In this document: positions 46,027 through 58,500 of the stretch, piece by piece
How the letters are laid out: the number at the start of each line of letters is the position of its first letter
Numbering within the stretch: the stretch's first letter is position 1
Assembly: GCF_000712165.1 (NCBI RefSeq)
Contig: NZ_JONZ01000005.1
Span: 90,454-154,453 of the forward strand
DNA length: 64,000 nt
DNA from: Ureaplasma canigenitalium ATCC 51252
Lineage (GTDB): Bacteria > Bacillota_I > Bacilli_A > Mycoplasmatales > Mycoplasmoidaceae
Reading direction: 5' to 3'
Notes under the pieces: model-generated
Seen by the model: only the letters and a program-made list of their open reading frames with translations
What the model was told of the DNA's origin: nothing
Databases searched by the model: none
Translations under genes and position numbers: made by a program

Positions 46027-46051
46027 AAAAAATCCACCATAAAGGTGGATT
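46027..46051 (-). terminator. Terminator of rplM-rpsI
   Basis: AATCCACC / GGTGGATT with a five-base loop; on the minus strand the stem is followed by a T6 run. It lies 11 bases after the rpsI stop. Confidence 0.85.
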
Positions 46052-46061
46052 GTAATTCATT

Positions 46062-46454
46062 TTAACGCTTTGTAAATTGTGGAGCTCGACGTGCACCATA
46101 AAGACCGAATTTCTTACGTTCTTTCACACGCGCATCACGTGTTACAAGTCCAGCTAATCTTAAATCTTTTTTAAGTTCAAAGTTAGCTTCGATAAGTGCT
46201 CTTGTAAGTCCAAGACGAACAGCACCTGCTTGACCTTTAAAACCCCCACCATAAACAACTACACTAGCATCAAAAGTATCTTTTGTTTTAGTTAGTGTTA
46301 ATGGTTGAAGCATATCTTGAATTACTAGCTTATTTGGAAAATATTGTTCTGGTGAACGGTTATTAATTGTAATCTTTCCAACACCTGGTGTTAATTTAAC
46401 ACGAGCTATTGAAGATTTTCGTCTTCCAAGACCTTTATATTCAACATTCGCCAT
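46062..46454 (-). CDS. rpsI: Ribosomal protein S9
   Basis: Small-subunit protein of 130 residues. It contains [14 protein letters not shown] near the N-terminus and ends in the conserved basic tail RRAPQFTKR that reaches the P site. It forms the classic rplM-rpsI pair, starting six bases after rplM. Confidence 0.98.
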   Translation of the reverse strand: MANVEYKGLGRRKSSIARVKLTPGVGKITINNRSPEQYFPNKLVIQDMLQPLTLTKTKDTFDASVVVYGGGFKGQAGAVRLGLTRALIEANFELKKDLRLAGLVTRDARVKERKKFGLYGARRAPQFTKR

Positions 46455-46460
46455 ACTTTA

Positions 46461-46916
46461 TTATTTTCCTTTCTTATTAGATAAATCAAGTGTTATAGGC
46501 ATTTGTGCTTGGTGTTTGTGTTCTTCGTCAGCATATATAAACAACTTTGTTATCATTTTTCTAGCTAGTTTGTTTTTAGGTAGCATACCTTTAACTGCAC
46601 GATAGATTAATTCTGGTGAATACTTTGAAACCATTTCTTTACCACTACGAGTTCTAAGACCACCAATATAGTGACTGTGATTATATCAATTTTCACCTTC
46701 AAGTTTGTTACCAGTTAAAACGATTTTGCTCGCATTTGTAATAACTACAAAGTCTCCACCATCAACATTTGGTGTGTAATCTACTTTGTTCTTACCACGA
46801 AGAATATTCGCAACTAAAACAGCTAATCGACCAAGTACTAAACCATCAGCATTGATTAAGAATCATTGCTTACGACTATCAGCTTGTTCTTTTTTAAGCA
46901 TTGTTGTCTTTTGCAT
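46461..46916 (-). CDS. rplM: Ribosomal protein L13
   Basis: Large-subunit protein of 151 residues: [30 protein letters not shown] and [15 protein letters not shown] are family hallmarks. SD AAGGAGT precedes the start at 46916. Two in-frame TGA tryptophans fall at conserved W positions (QWFLINA, ENWYNHS), a clean demonstration of the alternative code. Confidence 0.97.
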
Positions 46917-47273
46917 ATTTACTCCTTAAAATTGTTAATGACAAAACAAATATCCAATAAAAGATATTTGTTGCGGAAAATAGATGTAATGTAACGTTAG
47001 TAAAATTATAACCGAAAATATTTTTTTATATAAATATCTTTCTAATATTTTTTTAAAATTTAATTTGTTTTTATATATAATTGAAATTAAGAGGGGTTCG
47101 CCCCTTTTTTTAAACTTTACGTAAGAAACGATAATGATGATTTAGAGTATTTTAAAAACTAATAATTAAATGATATTAAAGATGATTACTTTCTTCTTAG
47201 AAAAAAACATTTATATTATTTTGGTTTAAAATTATTTATTCAAGGAAATTGAGTAAAAAAAGAAAAGTATTGT
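46917..47273. other. Divergent regulatory spacer between rplM and rpmG
   Basis: No gene is seen in these 357 bases. A TATAAT (47076-47081, plus strand) lies ten bases before a GGGG-TTCG-CCCC hairpin with a T7 tail. On the minus side the spacer must contain the rplM promoter. The remaining sequence before rpmG (47120-47270) is AT-rich without clear motifs. Confidence 0.5.
47092..47111 (+). terminator. UUCG-capped terminator-like hairpin upstream of rpmG
   Basis: AGGGG, loop TTCG, CCCCT and T7: a very stable intrinsic terminator shape on the plus strand, with no gene before it on that strand. It may be an attenuator or a 5'-end stabiliser of the rpmG-secE-nusG transcript, or the end of a tiny RNA. 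Confidence 0.7.
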
Positions 47274-47414
47274 ATGAAAGTTATTTTAGTTTGTAATCTA
47301 TGCAGTAGTCGGAACTACCAGACAGAGCGAAGCAAATATGCTCTTAAACGTCTTGAACTAAACAAGTTTTGTAAACATTGTAATCAACAAACGTTACACA
47401 AGGAGCAACGTTAG
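47274..47414 (+). CDS. rpmG: Ribosomal protein L33
   Basis: Large-subunit protein of 46 residues with two CxxC pairs (CNLC and CKHC), the zinc-binding type. It is too short for many ORF callers. The order rpmG-secE-nusG is conserved in bacteria; secE begins directly after its TAG stop. Confidence 0.93.
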   Translation: MKVILVCNLCSSRNYQTERSKYALKRLELNKFCKHCNQQTLHKEQR

Positions 47415-47900
47415 ATGGCTAAAAAAGAAAAAAAACATAAAACCTACCAAGACCGAGAATTCGAACGAATCGATGAGTATGAACGAGAGCAACAAGAATT
47501 AAAAGAAGCTCAAATGTTAATTGCCGACCGCTATATTAAGGGTAAAACTAATGTCTACAATAATCTTAAAATCCAATATCAAAATAAGATTAAGAGTCAT
47601 TCATTTAAGATGCTTCCTAAAGCTGAAAAAACAAATTACATAATTCAAGCGAAGCATCTTTTAAATGAAACTAAAAACGAAATCATTGAGGAAAAAATCA
47701 AATTTATCAATACTTTTGAAACAAAAAACTACAAAATCAAAAGATGATGATATGGACTTATTAAGGAAATTAAACGAGTTCAATGAGCTAGATCAAAGTC
47801 AATTCTTACTAGTTTCATTATTGTTATTGTAATTGTAATATTACTAGCTGCAATCTTCTTCGGTATTGATTCAGCCTTCTTAAAATTAACTACAAAATAA
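47415..47900 (+). CDS. secE: Preprotein translocase subunit SecE
   Basis: A 161-residue SecE. The family core is at the C-terminus: IKEIKRVQWARSK followed by one membrane span (about 129-150). About 105 hydrophilic, mainly charged and possibly coiled-coil residues precede it, much longer than the ~60-residue Gram-positive form. Two consecutive TGA codons (WW) sit at the boundary to the core. Context between rpmG and nusG confirms the call. Confidence 0.92.
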
Positions 47901-47909
47901 AGGATTGTT

Positions 47910-48788
47910 ATGGCAAAAAGTTATAAATTAAAGGATTTGGATAAATCACTTTTAGACGCTCTTAAGATTACAAATGTGATTCCGCATCAGTGATATATCA
48001 TCACTGTAGTATCAGGTTACGAAGACCAAGTAATTAAAAACTTAAAAGATAAAATTACTGGTTACGGAATGGCTGATAAACTAAGTGAAATCAAGGTCAT
48101 CAAAGAAAAATATCGTGATGTTAAAATTTACAGTAAATTCGAAGCTCCTAAGACAATGCGAAACACGAAAATCACAAAATGAGAAACAATCATTGTTGAC
48201 GGAGAAACAAAATATCGTTGTTCAAAAATTAAAGAAGGTAACAAATTTAACGGCTATCTGTTCATTAAAGCTGAAATGACTGATCAAGTTTGATTCTTAA
48301 TTAGAAATACTCAAATGGTAACTGGTCTAGTTGGTTCAAGTGGTAAAAATGTTAAACCAATTCCGGTTAGTGAAGAAGAGATTTTAAAATTAATTGAGCA
48401 AAACGAAAAGCAAAAGAAAATTGCAGCAGAAACTTGAATCAAGGATTTTGAAAAAATTGGTGATGAAGTACAAAAGAAAGACGAAAAAGTTTCTTCGTTT
48501 GAACCTAACCTGAATGAAACTGAAATTGATTTAAGCTTGTCTACGACTTCTTCAAATGAATCACCGGATGAAAAAATAATCACCTATGAAGAACCAACTA
48601 ATTACCATTTTGTCAAAGGTCAAACCATTAAAATTACTGGTGATTCATTCTATGGTGAAATCGCTAAAATTGTTGAACTTGATGATGCAAAACAACAAGC
48701 TACAATTGAGTTTGAATTCTTCGGACGTTTGAACCGTTTAACTCTAGCTTTTAGCGATATCGAAGAAACTGATGAAATATTAATGTAG
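47910..48788 (+). CDS. nusG: Transcription elongation factor NusG
   Basis: A 292-residue NusG. The NGN domain starts at HQWYIITVVSGYEDQVIKNL (about 27-46) and contains the GYLFIKAEM and VTGLVGSSG elements. The KOW domain lies at about 234-290 (FVKGQTIKITGDSFYGEIAKI). The two are separated by about 70 acidic/polar residues (about 163-232), where most NusG proteins have a short linker, and a second insertion lies within NGN (about 65-100). It follows secE after nine bases. Confidence 0.94.
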
Positions 48789-48791
48789 AAT

Positions 48792-48817
48792 AGTAACCGA
48801 ATTGGTTACTTTTTTTA
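48792..48817 (+). terminator. Terminator of rpmG-secE-nusG
   Basis: AGTAACC / GGTTACT with a five-base loop and T7, immediately after the nusG stop. Confidence 0.88.
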
Positions 48818-48819
48818 TA

Positions 48820-49539
48820 TTATTTATTTTTCATTCGGAAATTAGCTAATAAAATTCCAGTGGCTACAGAAACATTGAGCGATTGAACATTACCAATCAT
48901 AGGAATGTAAATTGCTAAATCAGAGTTCTTGACAACCTGCATCCTAACTCCTATATCTTCGTTACCGACAACAATACAGGTTTTACTTGCATAATCAACC
49001 TTAGAGTATGAAAGTGCTTCATTGTTCAGGGTTGATGCATAAATAAAAAAATTAATTTGCTTTAATTTTTCAATTGCAATATTTAAGTTGCTTACCTTAA
49101 TTAAATTGAGATAGTTAACTGCTCCCATACTGGTTTTAATGACATGATCATTAATCGCTGCTTGGTTGTTTTTTGAATAAATAACTGCATTTACACCAAA
49201 GGCATTTGCAGTTCTTAAAATAGCACCAAAATTACCTGGATCTTGAATATGATCTAACATTAAAATTAATGCATTCTGTTCATTTTTTAATTGGTTTATT
49301 AATTCATCAATGCTTTTTTCAACCACCATATTTTCTTTCATTACAAAACAAACACCTTGGTGGTTAACTCCGTTAAAATGATTAAAAAAGTGTGGTTTTT
49401 CAATAGTGTAGGAAATATTATGAAGATTTAGTAACCGTATTGCTTTAACATTAGATTCAAGTACATGAACTTCATTAATAACCCCATTATTACTTAATGC
49501 ATCGTTTAATGCTTTTCAACCAAAATTATATTTTTTCAT
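48820..49539 (-). CDS. rlmB: TrmH-family RNA 2'-O-methyltransferase (RlmB-like)
   Basis: SPOUT methyltransferase of 239 residues, probably methylating 23S rRNA. It has an N-terminal substrate-binding region, then LDHIQDPGNFGAILRTANAFG, IVVGNEDIGV and the knot motif NVQSLNVSVATGILL. It starts one base after the cysS stop, a gene order also common in Firmicutes. Family membership is certain; the exact target base is not. Confidence 0.9.
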
Positions 49540-49540
49540 A

Positions 49541-50848
49541 CTATAAAATGTTTTCAGCCATTAAATCAGCACGTATCTTATCAGCTTCTTCGTATTCTTT
49601 ATTATCAACTTTTTCCTTTCAAGAAAAAAGAAGACGATTAACATCTGATGAGTGTTTATCAATGAAATTAATACCAAAAAGCTCAAGGATGTAAATAATC
49701 TTACCAATAGTAATCGCTAACTCATCATAATTTTCATCCTTAATATACTTATTAACATCTTTTAGGTGGTGACGCAAAATATCAACACCTTGGACAAGAT
49801 CAAGGTCGTTTTCCATCGCTTGATCAAAATCATGATGTTTCTTTATTAAAGGAATTGATGAAAGTTGATTGTTAAATAAAAGAGCATTCTTACCAAGGTT
49901 AATGGTGTTCTCCATCTTTTTAACTTCCCGGGCAAGATCCTCCATAATTTGTTCACTATATTTAATAGGAGAACGATAGCTCGTCTGCATAAAGAACCAA
50001 CGAAGAACGCGAAAATCATACTTCGTAAGAATATCTTTAGTAAGAATGAAATTATTCAATGATTTTGACATCTTTTCATCATTGATTTCGACAAGACCGA
50101 AGTGCATCCAAACTGAAGCTAAATTCTTGTCGTGCATTGCTACATTCTGGGCATTTTCATTTTCATGGTGGGGAAATTTTAAATCATTACCACCACCGTG
50201 GATATCAACAGAATCACCTATTAAATGATTAATTAAACAAACACATTCGGTATGTCAACCAGGACGACCAACACCAAATGGAGCATTAAAAACTATCCCT
50301 TTATTTGTCTTTTTTCAAAGGACAAAATCTTGGTCATTTCTTTTATTTTCATTGTTTAAAATGCGCTTCCCTGCGATATCACTAGCTAAATTACGTTTAC
50401 TTAGTTGACCATAATTTTTAACCTTACTAGTATCGAAATAATAATCCCCGTTAATCTCATATGCATAACCTTTTTTAATCAATTGATCAATATAATTAAT
50501 CATTTGATCAATATAATCAGAAACACGAGGATTCATATTAGGAAGAGCATTAAGAGCTCTTTTAACATCATTATAATGATTTAAAAAAAGTGTCGAAACA
50601 GCTTCTTCACTTTGATTTGTTTCAAGAGCATAATTAATGATTTTGTCATCAATATCTGTGATGTTACTAACATAGTGAACTTCATTATTCTTGGATAACA
50701 AATAACGGTAAAGAACATCCATTGTAATTAAGGGACGAGCATTCCCAATGTGAGTGTGATTGTATACCGTAGGCCCACAATTATAAATAGTAATCTTCTT
50801 ATTTTTAAGCTGTTTAAAATCGTTTGTGTAAGAGTCAAAAATTTTCAT
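49541..50848 (-). CDS. cysS: Cysteinyl-tRNA synthetase
   Basis: Class I synthetase of 435 residues. It has NCGPTVYNHTHIGNARP (zinc Cys plus HIGN signature), WHTECVCL, GGGNDLKFPHHENENAQ (zinc-binding His/Glu) and EKMSKSLNN. Its anticodon-binding C-terminus is slightly short. It is followed by rlmB. TGA tryptophans at 50315 and 49619 are in frame. Confidence 0.97.
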
Positions 50849-50881
50849 ATTAATACCTTTTGTCTATTTATTATAACAACC

Positions 50882-51541
50882 TTAATTTCATCCTTTATTA
50901 CTATATTGGCCAGTATATTGCAATAAACGAGCAAGGGTTAATTGGATAACTAAATTAATCCCATTTTTAATCAAGTTAAAAATACCATAAAGAAGGAAAA
51001 TACCGCCCCAATAACTAGGATGATTTAGGAGTAGTGGACTTGGTCGGTTCTCATATCATCTTTTCACTAAAAAATAATCCATTGAGTGAAAAAGGTTGTA
51101 TGTTTTTCAATACCACGGAGTATACCAAAAACCATTTAATAGACAATTAATAAAAATTAATAAAATACCTGTTATTGAGATGATAATGAAGTAATCAAAA
51201 ATAGTAAGCGGTTGATCTCTTTTTTGTTTTTTAATCAAACGGAAAATTAAAAAACAAAAAAACATATAAAAAAGATTGTTGATGGTAACAACAACAATTC
51301 CAATATAAGAACCGTTATGTGCGAAGTTAAACAAAGAAAGGATGACCGTCCCCATTATTCAGTAGTATGGTCTTACCTTAAAGGCAAGAATACCTAGGAT
51401 GGCAATCGAAAAATCAAAAGCAAGATAATAGTATTTAAGGTATTTGCTAATATAATTTAATAAGATAGAAAGACTTAAGAGTAAGGCGGTTAAAACGAAC
51501 TCAAAAATGCTTCCTTTTTTGGTTCGTTTTTTATTCTTCAT
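50882..51541 (-). CDS. Six-TM membrane protein, possibly an ECF transporter S component
   Basis: A 219-residue protein with about six membrane spans, starting EFVLTALLLSLSILLNYI. The arrangement (a basic N-terminus, LAFDFSIAILGILAFKVRPYYW, then HNGSYIGI) resembles substrate-binding S components of ECF vitamin transporters. I cannot name a substrate, and no energy-coupling genes are in the window. The start at 51541 overlaps the end of ligA by 11 nt. The assignment is tentative. Confidence 0.6.
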
Positions 51542-53546
51542 CTTTATTAAAAAATAGGTTATCAATAATGTTAATACCTAATATCCTTGCTTTTTCTAGT
51601 TTACTTCCTCCGTTATTTCCAACAAGTAAATAATCTACTTTCTTTGAGATTGAATCAACAACTTTTGCTTGGTAAAGGTGTTCAAGAATTGATTTAATCT
51701 TGTTTCTCGGAATACTAAAAGTACCAGTAATAACAAAGGTTTTTCCAACATATTGCTCAATGACTTGATAATCATTTTCATCGAACTCTTCAGCACGATA
51801 AACCGTGTTCAAGTTAATCTTTATTATCTTTTGATAAATATTTTTATATCAATCGCTTTGGAAAAAATTTACAATTTCAAGAGCAACCTTTTCTCCAACA
51901 TCATAAATCTTGATTAAATCTTCAACAGAAGCATTCATTAGTTCAATAAGTGTCTTAAAGTGTCGTGCTAATTTCTTAGCAAGAACACTTCCAGTATGTT
52001 TAATACCAAAAGCTGTGATTAAAGATTCAAGTGAATTGTTTTTTGACTCTTCAATTGCCTTTACCATATTATTAAATGTTTTTGTTTTAATAAGAATATC
52101 AAGATTAAGAATTTCATTTTTCTTATCCTTTATAAAATAAAGGTCAAAAGCATCTTCAATTATTTTATTCTCAAATAATTTAATAATGATTTGAGAGGAA
52201 ATTCCGCTAATGTTCATCGCTTCTCGGCTGGTAAAGTAAATGATTTTGTTAATCTTAATTCGCTCACAATTATCATTAACACACCGCTGGTCAACCTCAT
52301 CATCTTTTCTCACAAGTAAACTATGACAATACGGACAATTAGTTGGCAGCGGAAAAATCTTTTCATCACCATTTCTTTTTTCTCTAATGACAGCATCAAC
52401 ATAAGGGATGACATCTCCGGCTTTATAAATTTTGACATAGTCATTAATTCTGATGTCTTTTTCCATAATGAAATCATAGTTGTGAAGTGTAGCGAAAGAA
52501 ATGGTGCTACCGTCAAGTAAAACGGGTTTAAGTTTAGCTGTATAGGAAACCTTCCCTGTTCTTCCAATATCAAGAACGATATCGATTATTTTAGTAATAG
52601 CCATTTCTGGTTCAAACTTATAGGCGATTGCTCATTTGGGAAATTTGCTTGTATAACCAATTGCATCATAAACTTGATAATTATTAACTTTAATCACAAT
52701 TCCATCAATTTGATATGGTAGAGTTTTCCGTCTATTTGTGAAAAAATCTATGGTGTTCTTAAAATCGTTAACATCGGACACATAAGTAATTTCACTAGCT
52801 ACTTTAAAGTTGTTTTCTTGTAAAAATTGAAGAGCTTCAAGATGGGTATTAAAAGTTAGTTGATCATTATTAACAACATAATACATAAAACATTTAAGAT
52901 TTCGTTCCTTGGTAATTTTATTATCAAGGTTTCGAAGGGTTCCACTTGCAGCATTTCTCGGATTTTTAAATTTTTTATCTAAATCAAAAATTTGATTATT
53001 TAAATTATCGAAATCAGCATTACTCATATAAACTTCGCCTCTAACTTCGATACTTATATCCTTATATTTATCTTTTAAATATTTAGGAATGTCCTTGATG
53101 ACAAGAGCATTGCTTGTGACGACCTCACCAACCACACCATCTCCACGGGTCACCGCTTGAGTCAACCTTCCATTTACATACTTACAAGAAATACTAAGGC
53201 CGTCAATTTTAGGTTCAAACACAAAACCTTTTGTCTCGAAATCTTTGACATCATTCACAAATTTGTTAATTTCATCTAAATTAAAAGCATTAGATAAACT
53301 CATCATTCTTGTTTCGTGCTTAATTTTATTAAAACGGGCAAGGACAAAACCACCAACTGAACTCGAAGGAGAATCAAGACTTTTAAATTCAGGATAATCG
53401 TTTTCTAGCTTAATTAATTCCCGCATTGCTTCGTCATAAATATGATCACTAACACTTGGATTGTCAAGGGCATAGTATTCATAATTCCATTGGTGGATTT
53501 TTTTTCTTAGTTCATCGATTTTAGTTTTAATATCCATTTGACTCAT
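51531..53546 (-). CDS. ligA: NAD-dependent DNA ligase
   Basis: Seals nicks using NAD+. It has about 671 residues: the Ia domain with HQWNYEYYALDNP, catalytic lysine in EPKIDGLSI (about K113), a four-cysteine zinc finger (CPYCHS, CVNDNC), helix-hairpin-helix repeats and a C-terminal BRCT domain (IEQYVGKTFVITGTF onward). I prefer ATG 53546 since AAAGGATG lies just upstream; 53552 is also possible. It follows uvrB. Confidence 0.96.
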
Positions 53547-53555
53547 ATTCATCCT

Positions 53556-55562
53556 TTATCGTTTCTTTTGATTCTTCAGTTCAATTAATGCTTCAATTTC
53601 GATTGCTTGATCTCTTAATTCTTTTGCTAATAAATATTCTTCTTGTTTTGCCGCCTCAAGCATCTTTTTTCTTAGTTCCTTAACCTTTTCCTTAAGAATT
53701 GCAACATCTGTTTTTAAACTATATTTGATTTTTTGCGAATCTTTTATTTCATCAACAAGATCAGGTGGGATTGGTTTAATAATGGTCTTAGGTGTAATAT
53801 TATGCAGGGCATTATACTGCTCTTGAATTTCACGTCGACGTTTGGTTTCCTTAATAGCAATCTGCATAGCAGGAGTAATAGTCGATGCATACATAATAAC
53901 TTTACCATTCTTATTTCTAGCGGCTCTCCCAATTATTTGAATTAATGATTTATCAGAACGAAAAAATGAAGGTTTGTTAGCATCAAAAATAAAAACGGTA
54001 CTAATTTCGGGTAAATCAAGTCCTTCCCGTAATAGGTTTATCCCAACAACGACATCATAAATACCACGACGCAATTTATTAAGAACGGATGTTCGTTCAA
54101 GGGTTTTTAATTCATTGTGAAGATATGCTGCTTTAATTATGGTTTGGTTTAATAATTCTGTTAAACGAACAGCCATATCAATGGTAAGAACAACGACGAA
54201 AGCTCGCTCATTTCTATCTTTTATTTTAAGAATTTCATTAATTAGGTCATCAACTTGATGTTCTTCATCACGGATTTCAATAATAGGATCTAGCAACCCA
54301 GTTGGTCTTACTATTTGGTCGACAATCGTATTGTTACTATTATTAATTTCCTCATCATTAGGAGTAGCTGAAACATAAATTACATATGACATACTTTTAT
54401 AAAATTCATCGTAATTTAAAGGTCGGTTATCCATCGCTGACGGTAATCTAAAACCATACTCAATTAAAGTAGATTTACGCGATTGATTGGTGTTGTGCAT
54501 TCCTTTTACTTGGGGTAAAGACATGTGAGACTCATCAACAACAAGAAGTCAATCATCATTTTTAAAATTAAAAAAATCAAAAATCGTTCAAGGGGTTTCG
54601 TTGGGTTCTCTTCGTTCAAGATAACGGTAGTAATTTTCAAGTCCTTTGCAGTAACCAAATTCTTCAATCGCCTCTAAATCGCTATTTGTTCGTGCGACAA
54701 TCCGGTTTGCTTCAAGTAATTTATTTTGCTTAATAAAGTCTTTTTCAACAAGAACAAGTTCATCCCTAATTCCTTTAAGTGCTTCCGCCATATGCTCACC
54801 ATTAAAGAAATATTCATTCGCACTTCGAATGGTAAAAGTTTTTAGTGATTCAATTAATTTATTAGTTAAAGGATGGAGACGGTCAATGCTTTCGATTGTA
54901 TTTCCAAAAAGGGAAAAACGAATCTTAAATTCGTCACTATACCCCATCATAATTTCAAAAACATCACCTTTTATCCTAAAGGTCCCGGGATTTAAATTAT
55001 TAGGTTCAAAAGTATAACCAAGAAGCACTAACTTATGTTTTATACCTTTTAAATCAATGTCTTCATTTACAGTTAAAATTATGCTATTGTTAATAAATTC
55101 CTTCGGTGAAATAGAAGCATAAATGCAGGCCACACTAGCGACAACAATAACATCGTCGCGAGTGGCAAGTGAGTTGATGGTGCTAAGACGCATCAACATT
55201 ATTTCCTTATTTGTAAGAGCATCTTGCTCAATATATGTATCACTTGTAGGAAGATAGGCTTCTGGTTGATAATAATCAAAATAAGAGACAAAGTACTCAA
55301 CTTTGTTATTAGGAAAAAATTCCTTAAGTTCAGAATAAAGTTGTGCTGCTAATGTTTTATTGTGAGCAAGCACCAGAGTTTTCATCTTCGTTTGTTCAAT
55401 CACATTAGCAATTGTAAAAGTTTTACCAGTACCAGTAGCACCAAGTAAAACTTGGTGTTTTTGCTTATTCTTAATATTATTAACTAGTTTTGGAATAGCA
55501 GTTACTTGGTCACCAGAAGGTTGATATGAACTAGCAATCTTAAATTCGTTTTTGTTTTCCAT
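53556..55562 (-). CDS. uvrB: Excinuclease ABC subunit B
   Basis: Damage-verifying helicase-like subunit of nucleotide excision repair, 668 residues. Walker A GATGTGKT lies at 41-48, the beta-hairpin region [13 protein letters not shown] follows, then DESH in [25 protein letters not shown] (motif VI) and a C-terminal UvrC-binding UVR helix ([21 protein letters not shown]). It lies 14 bases after secA. Confidence 0.97.
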
Positions 55563-55576
55563 AAGCTAAACCAATG

Positions 55577-58500
55577 TTATTTATCAATAGCACTTTTTTT
55601 ATCTTTATGGACATTAATTAAAGTATTAGTTTCTTCATTTTGATTAATAACTGATAAAGGATTAAATCTTCAGGCAGTGTTAAAAATAGTGTTTTTCTTT
55701 TCAGCTAGTTCTTCTGGTTTTAATTCCGTAAAATAAGTTGGTTCATCATAAGAAGCAGGTAGGTTTTCATACATCTCTGGTTCATCATTATCTTTTTGCA
55801 AAGGGATAAAGATGTCGTTTTTCGGTTCATCTGGTGTATAAGACAAAATAAAGTCATCAACATTTTGTTTATCTTCATCGTAGAAGATAATATTGTGATC
55901 AGTAAATTCTAAATCTCCTTCGTCGATAATTTCAGGGGTTAAAGGAAAAATAGGATTGTTTTCTTCGACTAATGAGGAAACATTTTCATTGATTAATTCC
56001 GGTTCAGATTCATATTGCTTAACATCAAAATTTTCCTGAGTTTGATAAATTTCCTTAATAAATTCGTCATCAGGGAAAAGATTTTGAACCTGTTCCAAAG
56101 TGCTTTCTGCGATTCGATTATCGGTATCGATAACGGATTCGTCAGGATTTTCAGCGACATCAGAAGATATATTTTCTTCCCCTTGTTTTTCATCAATAAT
56201 AGCTTCATCGAAGAGTTCATTAAAGTCTTCATTTAGAACAATTGAATCTTCAGATAAATCGAAAGTTTCTTCTTGTTTTGGATGAATATAATTAATCTTA
56301 CATACTCCAATAACTGTGTTTCAAGCAACATTAAATTTGAGTTCGCTAAATAGTTCGTCTGAGTCTTGAACATATATATTTAGTGGTGCTTTTTGCTCAT
56401 AAGCACGAAGCGAAACTCCTTCACGTACTTTCTGAGTAATATCAAGGTGTTTCGTTCATTCGTGATCGATATTACTAATCATCATTTCCGAAATTAGTTG
56501 ATTAAAAATAGGTTCAGTCATCAATTCTTCTTTATGATTTAAAAATTTAACCACATCATCCTTCAAACGATATTTGATTAAATCGTTACCGATGTTGTTA
56601 TAAGGAGTTATGTCAAAAAGTTCAGGGTCTTGAAAAATAAAGGTAACCGCATTATCATAAAGTAATCTTGTATCAATAATATCGGTGTTTGGTTTGTTGT
56701 GAGACCGATAAAGAATTTCATCAATCACTATATCAAGCATCTTAAACAAAACATCTTTGTTATTCTTCGAAGTTAAAATACTATCTCTTTGTTTGTAAAT
56801 CAATTCCCGTTGATTACTAAGAACATAGTCATAATCAATCAAATTCTTTCTCGTGTCGTAGTTAACAGACTCAACCTTCTTTTGAGTATTATTAAGCAGT
56901 CTAGTAAAGAATTTAGTTGAAATTACATCTTCTGAAAGCTTGTCATCCGCTGTCTCAAGATTGTCGGTAGCAAAACGACTAAACAAGGTATCTTCCATCG
57001 AAATAAAAAAGCGAGATTCACCTACATCACCTTGACGACCAGCACGTCCCCGTAGTTGATTGTCAATTCTTCTCGAATCAGCACGTTCTGTACCAATTAC
57101 ATAAAGTCCACCAAGAGCAAGACATTCAGGAGCTACTTTAATGTCTGTACCACGACCAGCCATATTTGTTGCAATCGTCACAGCTTTATACTGTCCAGCA
57201 AGTGCTACAATTTCCGCTTCACGAGCATGATTCTTAGCATTTAAAACTTCATGTGGAATATTTACTTTGTCAAGTAAACGATGAAGGATTTCACTATCTT
57301 CAACACTAGAAGTTCCAACTAGAACCGGTTGACCTTTTTCGTAACGACGAATGATGTCAGCAACGACATATTTTCACTTTGTTCTCTTGTTATCAAAAAT
57401 ATAGTCTGGATGATCGATTCGAGCAATTGGTTTGTTCGTTGGAATGGTAACAACAACCATGTTGTAAATATTTAAAAATTCTTCAGCTTCAGTGATAGCG
57501 GTTCCAGAAACAGCTGCAAGTTTTTTATAAAGTCGGAATAGCGATTGATAAGTAATGGTCGCAACAGTTAGGTTCTCAGGTTCAATCTTGATGTATTCTT
57601 TCGCTTGAATAGCTTGTTGAAGACCTGCGGAATAACTACGACCTTCCATTATCCGTCCAGTAGATTGGTCAACAAGTGCAATGACATCTTCACCATCTTC
57701 ATCTTTCTTAACAATATATTCGCGACCATTAAAAAATGTAAAGTTAGCTCGAAGAGCATTGTTAGTTTTATGAATTAAATCGGAATTTTCAAAACTATAA
57801 TATGGTTCTAACTTAAAATACTCTTCTGCTTTTTTAACTCCTTTTTCAGTAAGAGCAATTGCTTGTGATTCAGGGTCAAGAGTGTAGTCTTCTGAGGTAA
57901 GTGTTTTAACAAAACGATCAGCCTTAACATAGTTCCCAACTTCTTCCTGTGGTTCTCCAGAAATAATCAATGGAGTTCTTGCTTCGTCGATTAGAACACT
58001 ATCACCTTCATCGACAATCGCAAACCAAAGACCACGTTGTACCTTATTATCGTAGTTAGTTACCATATTATCGCGAAGGTAATCAAAACCTAATTCAGAG
58101 TTTGTTGTATAAGTGACATCACAACCATAATTAACTCGCTTCTCATATTCATTCATGTTCGCGGTAATAGTTCCTACTGACATATTAAGAAAATTCATTA
58201 CCGGAGTGGCAAATTCAGCACCAACTGAAACAAGGTATTCGTTAACGGTAACCATATGAACACCTTTTTTATAAAGAGCATTTAAGTAAGCAACAAGAAC
58301 AAGGGTAAGAGTTTTTCCTTCACCCGTCATCATTTCCGCAAAATCACCGAAATAAACAATTATGGCCCCAATTAGTTGCACCCTAAAAGCTTTCTTATTA
58401 TGAACTCGATAAACAACTTCACGAATAATAGCAAGTGCTTCAACTAACTTATCATCAACTGGGTTGTCATTTGCAATGTATTCAAGAATTTGATCAGATT

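Noticed and set aside
46019..46040. ATG at 46040 as start of the DUF2156 gene
   Set aside because: It lies inside the rpsI terminator stem; the start at 46019 avoids this and keeps the whole domain.
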